NCBI RefSeq assembly: GCF_024139115.2
Contig: NC_085139.1
Coordinates: forward strand, 104,633,935-104,697,934
From: Armigeres subalbatus
Lineage: Eukaryota > Arthropoda > Insecta > Diptera > Culicidae
Direction of reading: 5' to 3'
DNA length: 64,000 bases
Every line of letters begins with the position of its first letter. The first letter of the stretch is position 1. The position numbers and the translations under genes are program-made. Positions 56,992-64,000 of the stretch are shown here, piece by piece. The notes below the pieces were generated by a model. That model worked only from the letters and a program-made list of their open reading frames with translations. It had not been told where the DNA came from and searched no databases.

Positions 56992-58380
56992 TTGGGAGGA
57001 GGAAGTTTTGCCGCAGGAGTGGATGGTGTGTGTCCCATCTACAAAAAGGGCGATAAGCTGGATTGTAGCAACTACCGCGCAATCACATTGCTGAACGCCG
57101 CCTACAAGGTACTCTCCCAAATTTTATGCCGTCGACTAGCACCAACTGCAAGGGAGTTCGTGGGGCAGTACCAGGCGGGTTTTATGGGCGAACGCTCCAC
57201 CACGGACCAGGTGTTCGCCATTCGCCAAGTACTGCAGAAATGTCGCGAATACAACGTGCCCACACATCATCTATTCGTCGACTTCAAAGCCGCATATGAT
57301 ACAATCGATCGGGACCAGCTATGGCAGCTAATGCACGAACACGGTTTTCCGGATAAACTGACACGGTTGATCAAAGCGACGATGGATCGGGTGATGTGCG
57401 TAGTTCGAGTTTCAGGGGCATTCTCGAGTCCCTTCGAAACCCGCAGAGGGTTACGGCAAGGTGATGGTCTTTCGTGTTTGCTATTCAACATCGCTTTGGA
57501 AGGGGTAATACGAAGAGCAGGGATTAACACGAGTGGTACAATTTTCAATAAGTCCGTCCAGCTATTTGGTTTCGCCGACGACATAGATATTATGGCACGT
57601 AACTTTGAGAAGATGGAGGAAGCCTACATCAGACTGAAGAGGGAAGCTAAGCGGATCGGACTAGTCATCAACACGTCGAAGACGAAGTACATGATAGGCA
57701 GAGGTTCAAGAGAAGACAATGTGAGCCACCCACTGCGAGTTTGCATCGGTGGTGACGAAATCGAGGTGGTAGAAGAATTTGTGTACTTGGGCTCACTGGT
57801 GACTGCCGAAAATGACACCAGCAGAGAAATTCGGAGACGCATAGTGGCTGGAAATCGTACATACTTTGGACTCCGCAAGACGCTCCGATCGAATAGAGTT
57901 CGCCGCCGTACCAAACTGACAATCTACAAAACGCTAATTAGACCGGTAGTCCTTTACGGACACGAGACCTGGACGATGCTCGTGGAGGACCAACGCGCAC
58001 TTGGAGTTTTCGAAAGGAAAGTGCTGCGTACCATCTATGGTGGGGTGCAGATGGCGGACGGTACGTGGAGGAGGCGAATGAACCACGAATTGCATCAGCT
58101 GTTGGGAGAACCATCCATCGTTCACACCGCGAAAATCGGACGACTGCGATGGGCCGGGCACGTAGCCAGAATGTCGGACAGTAACCCGGTGAAAATGGTT
58201 CTCGACAACGATCCGACGGGCACAAGAAGGCGAGGTGCGCAGCGGGCAAGGTGGATCGATCAGGTGGAAGATGACTTGCGGACCCTCCGTAGACTGCGTG
58301 GTTGGCGACGTGTAGCCATGGACCGAGCCGAATGGAAAAGACTCTTATATACCGCACAGGCCACTTCGGCCTTAGTCTGA
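56992..58380 (+). CDS. RTE reverse transcriptase, well-preserved open frame
   Basis: 462 residues: VCPIYKKGDKLDCSNYRAIT, YQAGFMGERSTTDQVFAIRQ, HHLFVDFKAAYDTIDR (first Asp), RRGLRQGDGLSCLLFNIALE, QLFGFADDIDIMARN (FADD box), EFVYLGSLVTAENDTSREIR, RPVVLYGHETWTML, and the C-terminal MNHELHQLLGEPSIVH and RLRWAGHVARM. All RT catalytic motifs are present, but it lacks endonuclease and linker in frame. The stop is directly followed by the 3' repeat tail. Confidence 0.85.
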   Translation: MGGGSFAAGVDGVCPIYKKGDKLDCSNYRAITLLNAAYKVLSQILCRRLAPTAREFVGQYQAGFMGERSTTDQVFAIRQVLQKCREYNVPTHHLFVDFKAAYDTIDRDQLWQLMHEHGFPDKLTRLIKATMDRVMCVVRVSGAFSSPFETRRGLRQGDGLSCLLFNIALEGVIRRAGINTSGTIFNKSVQLFGFADDIDIMARNFEKMEEAYIRLKREAKRIGLVINTSKTKYMIGRGSREDNVSHPLRVCIGGDEIEVVEEFVYLGSLVTAENDTSREIRRRIVAGNRTYFGLRKTLRSNRVRRRTKLTIYKTLIRPVVLYGHETWTMLVEDQRALGVFERKVLRTIYGGVQMADGTWRRRMNHELHQLLGEPSIVHTAKIGRLRWAGHVARMSDSNPVKMVLDNDPTGTRRRGAQRARWIDQVEDDLRTLRRLRGWRRVAMDRAEWKRLLYTAQATSALV

Positions 58381-58399
58381 ATAAATAATAATAATAATA

Positions 58400-60668
58400 T
58401 CTCGTACTCTTGATCCTTTACTGGTATGCCAGCCAAATGAGGATATCGCTCCACGACTTCAGCTAACCGTACACTTTGCTGTGGCAGGACCAACTTGGAA
58501 ACAGTTCGGACGCATTCCAAAGAAAACTTTCTTCTCGATCCCCTCTCCGACATTGCCAAATTAACTCGACGAGATTCGTTTTCGTAACGTTTTATGTCTC
58601 CGGTCCATGTGATAACCAATGGCTCGGATTCTCCATTTAATCTCAAACGCTTTGCTACCGATTCCTCCATTAGAGTGCTAGACGATCCTTCATCGAGGAA
58701 CGCTAGAGTGTCGAATACCATTTCTCCCGCGTACAGCGTCACAGGCACCATTCTAAAGATCACTGCCCTATTTGTACTCTGATTTAGGTTGAAATCGACT
58801 TCCATCAGCTGCACCGACTCATCAGCTCTGTGTAGGAGAGGATGGTGTTTCCCGTGACAGTTCTTCCAAGTGCAGCGCAACTTGAAATTACAGCGACTGT
58901 TCCCGTGATTATTCAAGCAGAGAATACACAGTTTCAACTTTTCCACCACTTTCATCCGCTCAATGACATTCATTCGTCGAAAATCGTCACAAGATCTGAT
59001 TCGATGATCGGTTCGCCTGCATATCCAGCATGGTTTGTTATTATGAGTGCTCTGTGTCATTGCTTCTGACTTAGACAGTGATTGGTGCATGTGGACAAAT
59101 TCTCTCTTCTTGGATTCTCGTTTTCCTCTTCCGTTCCGTGTTGATTCATTTAAAGAAAGCGCTGCGAATTCCGACACTTCCGACACGTCCGATACGATGT
59201 CCGTCATGAAGTCAGTAAACATTCTAAGTGGATAATCGCATTTTCCCCGCTTAAACCGGACCCATTCCATCTTATAGCTTGGAGGCAGTTTTTCAACCAA
59301 CTCCTGTACCAGCATTGGGTTGCTGAGATGATCGTGCAGTTGCGCAGCTTCTAAGTGGTCGCAAAGCTGTTTGACTGTTATTCCGAAGTGAATGAAAGTC
59401 TCTAAGCGATCAACACGAGGTGCCTGCGCGTTGCGAACCTTTGTTAGTAACGTTTTCAATAGCTTTTCCGGTTTTCCAAAAAGATTACGAAGGTCTCTGA
59501 TAACGTCTGGGACCGCGCTCGGCAGAACTAGGCGGCTTCTGACCGCCTCGAGCGCGTCGCCTTGCAAACTGTCCTGGAGTCTCTTCAGGTTGTCCAAGTT
59601 GGAAAATCCGCAAGCTTCCGTCGTGTAGTCAAAACTACTTATAAAGAGAGGCCATACTTCCGGTTCCCCTCTAAAGGTGGGTAGGTGTTTCGACATGGCT
59701 TGACGAGCTGCCATTTGTTCTTTCGATACTTTGGGTACTCCTTGCCCTGGTCTGTTCTGCCTTACGTTCCTAAGTGGGCTTCCACATTCATACGTATTAC
59801 GAACTTCAGCTTCCTCATCACTGTCCTCATCCTCGGAATAGTCTCTGCCGAAATCATAAATTTTCGCTGCCGGCAGTGGCGCGCCGGTTTTATGTTTTGG
59901 TAGAGAGTGATTAGGCGGCACATCCACTTGAACCCTCCAACCTTTTGGGTAAGCTCCACGATGATCTCCGATTGGATTGTTATTTGATGTGTCATTCTTC
60001 TGTTCATCTAGCCAGTATTGTACCTTTCTTTCATTGTTGACACCTGGGAATCCTCCAACAGCACCTTCTTCTTGGTTTATTCTCTCGACGCTAGTGTGGC
60101 TGTTCCGCATTTGCTCTCGAATTACCTCCCTTTTGCGGCGAAATTCCTGATCAGCATTTAATTGACGTTCTAGCAGTTCTTGTTCTTGTCTCAACTGTTG
60201 CTCTTGCATATCACGCTCCGCTTGGAGTTCCAATTCACGCATTTCCCTTTCCATTTTCAGTTGCTTCTCGTTCCATGCTTTTGCTAGCTGAAGACGTTTC
60301 GAGCGGAGTTCCAGTTGTTTGGCGAAAGCATTCTCCTTCGTTAGTTGTTCGATTTCCAACTGCTGAATTGTTGTATCTGTCACAGAAATTTTGTTGTGGA
60401 CAGATCCAGAATCACTTTTGGTCCCCGTTTTCTTAGTCTTTTTTGGTGGTTTAGGGACCCGTAGTAAATCGTTGTTAGAAGGGATACATTGGTTACAATA
60501 CCAGTCCGAATTCCTCACATCTTCTGTCACATCGGCACACTTGAAATGTGCCCATTGCTTGCATTGCGTACAGCTCACCATATGATAATCGTCCTCTTCC
60601 GGACCTCCACATATCAAGCAGATTGCCGGAGCTTCATTGATCTCGGTGGTCAAAGTAGGAGAAGGCAT
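58400..60668 (-). CDS. BEL gag-protease (truncated at RTE insertion)
   Basis: Starts MPSPTLTTEINEAPAICLIC (60668), 35 bases after the 5' LTR. In order: N-terminal PHD-like zinc finger (CLICGG, CTQCKQWAHFKC, WYCNQC; residues about 17-62), a long coiled coil (about 105-200), the DUF1759-type gag region (LPTFRGEPEVWPLFISSFD; about 335 on), two CCHC-type knuckles (CWICRRTDHRIRSC, CILCLNNHGNSRC), and a retropepsin-like protease start (LAFLDEGSSSTLM). After DQEYEI the frame runs into the RTE 3' repeats, so the last roughly 45 residues are not BEL. It would form the particle and mature it. The gag frame itself is open throughout. Confidence 0.85.
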
Positions 60669-60703
60669 CTTTTGAGGTTATGTCCGCGATAATCCTTTGA
60701 TTT

Positions 60704-61608
60704 TGTTCGGACAGGGTCCAGAATAGTCCTCAGGATCAGTTTTAGCAACAGATCAAAGCTATAATAAATTTATTTAATTATCATCTGATATCCACAATAA
60801 CTTATGAGAGTACTACTCACGATTAGTTTCTTCTGGTGCCTCGTGCAGATAACCAGTACTTCTTCTGTGCTACAATATGCAACGAGTTCAACCTACGAAT
60901 ATTTATAATTTTTACCTTTAATTTCGTGTTTGATTTATAAGTTTCATAGGCTAATTAGTTTTCTTACGTGTGTAGTTTTAACTTACTTCGTTACCGAAAA
61001 TATTTCACTTTCTTAATTAGACTCCTTTTGACCCTTAGTCGAGTTGACTGATTATTATCTTTAAATGCAGAGAAATTATTAATGTTTTTAAAAAAAATAT
61101 ACTCCTTTCCATAAGCCAAGAATATCTAGGAACCTACAAGTAATTGCACTCCGACTACAATCCCCGATCGACCTTCACTCTCGGCAAATACAATATAATA
61201 ATTCAGAAATTAAATCTTTATTGAGCAATCACTACTAGCCGAAAACTACTCAAATTCGCTTATCATCCAAACTGACAGTTCTCTTGTTCTCTATCCATTA
61301 TTTCTCCTATCCGTAAATCATGACGATTTGATAAGGCAATCCATAAGACAGCTGCGAACAGCTGACGATTTTTGTTTACCTTGATTTTTTGACAGATTCT
61401 GACCGGACTGACAGAACAATTCAAAAGAAATTGTTAAGCGCGGTTTACACCAGAAGTGAGTTCCGTTCAACTGCATACACACTTTGTTTTGATTTCGATT
61501 GTCAGTCCCATCGCTGAATGTCCTCATGGATAGCCTAATTGTCAGTTCTGACGACTTCTTGTTTTCTGGTAGGGCATACATTCGTACCCAGCGATGTTGA
61601 CCGTAACA
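60704..61608 (-). repeat. BEL 5' LTR (905 bp)
   Basis: Same ends as the 3' LTR. The length difference (221 bp) is fully accounted for by two segments of 207 and 14 bp. The promoter for the element would lie here, read on the minus strand. Confidence 0.9.
61333..61539. mobile_element. Short MITE-like insertion in 5' LTR
   Basis: 207 bp present only in the 5' LTR. Its ends AAGGCAATCCAT and ATGGATAGCCTAAT are near-inverted partners, with a possible AT duplication. It is either a MITE that landed after the element inserted, or a segment lost from the other LTR; the inverted ends favour insertion. Confidence 0.65.
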
Positions 61609-61613
61609 ATAGT

Positions 61614-62628
61614 ACTATCCCTAGTACTATCCAATTCAATTCCACCACGTGATGTCTCTATACATTTCTTGCGAACAAACACCCAAGCTTCAATGAATCA
61701 AAAAGTCAGCGACAGAAACATGAATTTCCTCATAAGTACGAAAATTTCTCCAAAAATAGATGGCCCATGTTATGTATGAAGGAGTTTAGTCGTGCTGAAA
61801 GCAGCTACTTCATTGATGGTAGAGAAATCACGTTCCTCGAAAGTGTAACCAGCTTACACGAATACCTGTGCCACCCACTTATGCCAATTTGTATGCAATA
61901 TTCCGCGGTCTAGAAACGCTTCCAAGAAAACTGACATTTTTCATCTCTTTAAGTTTTCCTCGAACAATAGAATAAGAAAAAGTTCCTCAAACAGAAAAAA
62001 AAGAATCACTTACTCTGCTTGTTCTTCTCCACATTTAATCATCGTGACCAATGGGAGAAAATGCCAGACAGACCGTCGTCGCCGTGCACATCTTTCTTTT
62101 CCATCTTGTGCATGCATTATGTAAGAAAATTTGTTTTATTAAAACTTGTGCCACACCACCCTCTAACTTCGGTTTGCTTGTCAATCCCACACAGACTTGA
62201 AATTGCGAATGAATGAATGAATGCGAAATGTGTGAGCTCAAGTGAAGCGACATCTCCATATAGACACTCCGGCTCGGAAGCAACGGGACGAATAAGCACA
62301 CTCGTTGCGGAACAAAAAGTTTTACCCACCCCTGCACCAACAGTTATTACTGGTTGCTCGTTATAGCTGCCAAGCACTTTAATGATGTTTATCCTTCCAA
62401 TGAAATCTCTACCCCCAAAAGCTCTCAACTTCATTCACGCACTTTCAACATGGGGTAAGAGAAATTTTATTAGATTATGGGTTGGATTGTTGTGCTCACT
62501 TCTGTTGCTTCTCGCTTCGCGATGATGATAGTTATTTATATCTATGGTACTTGAAACGTCAATCTGTCACTTCCGTCGAATGAAATCAATAACGATGAGC
62601 TTTTCCGTTCTGCTTTCTTTCTCAACAG
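61614..62628. other. Intron upstream of NCKX-like exon
   Basis: No repeats of note apart from (TGAA)n-like bases near 62205-62222. It ends in a pyrimidine-rich tract and TTTCTCAACAG, a clear 3' splice site at 62628. Confidence 0.6.
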
Positions 62629-64000
62629 CTCGTAAACGTCCCGTACCCGGAGGACTAGCACCAATAAACACTAAGCCAACCGAAGGGCACAATGAGGCGA
62701 ATACGACGCGGACGCTACTGGCACATGGGAATCGTTTTCCTGATATACTCGAGTTTTCACGCGTATTCAGCGACGATTGGCAACACTGCAACGACTGGGG
62801 CCGACTTCGATGAGTTAGCAGAAGTGGAAGTTCCGCCATCGAATGAATCGCCTAATCCGGTGTTCTACCACACCAGCACCGCGGAACCCGGGGAGGATGA
62901 TGATGAAACCACCGACAGTGCAACGAAGGCCACCTATACGCATCATGGTCATCCAACATGGCGACCGCGAAGGGAGAATTGTACTCCCCCGGCTATTGAG
63001 CAGTTTCCCCGGCCCCTAATGGGACCAAGCGTGCGGAGACACGGTGGCTTGGTTGTGCACGTACTAGTGGCCGTATTCACCTTCCTGGGGTTGGCCATAG
63101 TTTGCGATGACTACTTCGTTTCAAGCTTAGATAGGATTTGTGAAGGTGAGTTAGATGTGTTGGTTGGTGCTATCGGGCACAGGACTAATATTTGTTTTCA
63201 TCGCAGAATTGAAGCTGTCTCCGGATGTTGCTGGTGCTACGTTCATGGCAGCAGGCAGCTCGGCACCAGAGCTAGCGACGGTTGTGATAGGTGTATTCTT
63301 CGCAAAGGACGACATCGGTATCAGTGGAGTCATCGGTTCAGCTGTGTTCAACATCATGTTTGTGATTTCGGTGTGCGCACTGTGTTCCGGAACTGTACTG
63401 CAGCTGAACTGGTGGCCTCTGGTGCGAGATTGTACCTTCTACTCGATCTCGATCCTGGTGATGTTGATAGTGATCTTCAACGATGTCATCTCTTGGGTGG
63501 AATCGCTTATTATGATGCTGTTTTACGTTTCCTACTGCGTCGTTCTACACTTCAACAGTCCACTGGAAAAGTGGGCCCACACCTTGAATCTTCCTATCAA
63601 GCTTCCGACAAAAGAGGAACAATCTGCGCTGGTAACATACAAGAATCTTCCAGATACAAATTACACGCAAGGTCAGCAACCGGGTGCTGTGGTTGAACAG
63701 CAGGAGCAACCACATGAGCAGCCACAACCGGTGGCTGACCAGGGCTACATGGATCCCAATTCTAGTTGGGATCCCAACGCCGCCTGGGGAGAAGGAGGAG
63801 CACCTCCTCCTCCGACAAACAACTATGCTACGAATAACTACGATCCTAATGCAGGATGGAGCGGACAACAGAACTACGGATACGAAGATCAGTACGGACA
63901 GGAGCCGGCCAAGCCTCCACAGCAAGCCGTCCAACCGGCGGCACAAGCAGCAACCGTTACCACCGGGGCTGTTCAACCAACTGGCGACGAGTACTACAAA
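62629..64000 (+). CDS. NCKX-type Na+/Ca2+,K+ exchanger, 5' part
   Basis: An exon starts at 62629 after TTTCTCAACAG; the ATG is at 62692. Coding exons: 62692-63145 and 63207 to the window end (open, no stop), split by a 61-bp intron with AAG/GTGAGT and CATCGCAG; the joined codon gives Glu in CEELKLS. Residues about 13-25 form a hydrophobic signal or anchor (GIVFLIYSSFHAY), then an acidic Ser/Thr-rich extracellular loop. TM: VVHVLVAVFTFLGLAIVCDD. The alpha-1 repeat DVAGATFMAAGSSAPELATV with IGSAVFNIMFV contains the ion-binding Glu and Ser/Asn set. Further TM: FYSISILVMLIVIFNDVI and MMLFYVSYCVVLHF. The cytosolic loop is Gln/Pro/Asn-rich with SSWDPNAAWGEGG-type repeats. The alpha-2 half lies beyond the window. 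It is a plasma-membrane antiporter that exchanges Na+ for Ca2+ plus K+. Confidence 0.9.
63146..63206 (+). other. 61-bp intron of NCKX-like gene
   Basis: GTGAGT donor and TTTTCATCGCAG acceptor. Splicing restores CEELKLSPDVAGATF. Reading straight through instead gives a frame without exchanger motifs. Confidence 0.9.

Larger units (their letters stand above)
56018..58400 (+). mobile_element. 5'-truncated RTE (JAM1-like) nested in BEL
   Basis: Plus-strand RTE family B copy that begins inside the endonuclease (FFPRKNIHKATW at about 56020) and ends GGCCTTAGTCTGAATAAATAA with an (AAT)n-like tail. It lies between gag-protease and RNase H of the BEL element, and the intervening BEL RT coding is gone. 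Closest to the copy at 44-47 kb but better preserved. Confidence 0.9.
53340..61608 (-). mobile_element. BEL/Pao LTR retrotransposon with nested RTE
   Basis: Minus-strand element with both LTRs (53340-54023 and 60704-61608), each TG...CA on the plus strand, and a 5-bp target duplication ATAGT (53335-53339 and 61609-61613), the usual BEL size. Only about 35 bases separate the 5' LTR from the gag ATG. The purine tract GGGGCCGGGGA precedes the 3' LTR. The gag-protease part reads 60668 to about 58400 and RNase H-integrase about 56017 to 53957. The RT domain is absent; an RTE insertion occupies its place. Without that insert the element is about 5.9 kb. Confidence 0.9.

Noticed and set aside
62692..63696. 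Single 334-codon reading of the exchanger exon
   Set aside because: Past 63145 this frame loses all exchanger motifs; splicing the 61-bp intron restores them.

Overview
This is insect nuclear DNA, most likely from a culicine mosquito (Aedes type, probably Ae. aegypti). The case rests on the repeats: tRNA-derived SINEs of Feilai type with an (AAG)n tail, RTE-clade elements resembling JAM1, a LOA-clade (Lian-like) LINE, a CR1/T1/Q-type LINE, a BEL/Pao LTR element, and many MITEs with TA, TAA or TTAA target duplications. Introns are 60-200 bp where they can be read. There are no bacterial features, no CRISPR array and no operons. Assignments come from motif recognition only; no database was searched.

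The only convincing host gene is at the right edge: the 5' coding part of a Na+/Ca2+,K+ exchanger (SLC24/NCKX family), in two exons (62692-63145 and 63207 to the window end) split by a 61-bp intron. The gene runs past base 64000. A 3' splice acceptor lies 63 bases before the ATG, so at least one non-coding exon is further left. A GC-rich stretch at about 700-1729 looks like an insect promoter plus non-coding exon ending in a good splice donor. If the two belong together, almost the whole window is one intron of about 61 kb filled with transposons. That link is inference.

Layout. 0.7-1.7 kb: candidate promoter/5' UTR. 4.1-6.0 kb: broken RTE-like LINE (minus strand). 6.5-13 kb: large fold-back structure whose inverted arms hold minisatellites (143-bp and about 131-bp units), two MITEs, SINE fragments and a 446-bp copy of the LINE at 4.8 kb. 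14.1-14.9 kb: piggyBac-type MITE. 14.9-22.5 kb: a CACTA-like DNA transposon with two divergent genes (a tnp2-type transposase, and an AT-hook/coiled-coil/BEN-like protein), itself holding a MITE that holds a palindromic tRNA-SINE. 24.6-27.4 kb: SINEs and MITEs. 27.6-31.9 kb: CR1-like LINE (minus). 31.9-35.1 kb: LOA/Lian-like LINE remnant (minus). 35.1-38.5 kb: SINEs, satellites and a MITE. 40.6-47.5 kb: RTE copies and fragments with a nested tRNA-Val SINE. 47.5-48.5 kb: 151-bp satellite. 49-53.3 kb: a MITE, a hairpin and otherwise unassigned sequence. 53.3-61.6 kb: a BEL/Pao element (minus strand) with both LTRs and a 5-bp target duplication, its reverse-transcriptase region replaced by a 5'-truncated RTE insertion. 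62.6-64 kb: the exchanger gene.

The best candidates for something undescribed are the two-gene CACTA-like element, the fold-back with inverted satellites plus a templated insertion, and the palindromic tRNA-SINE family.
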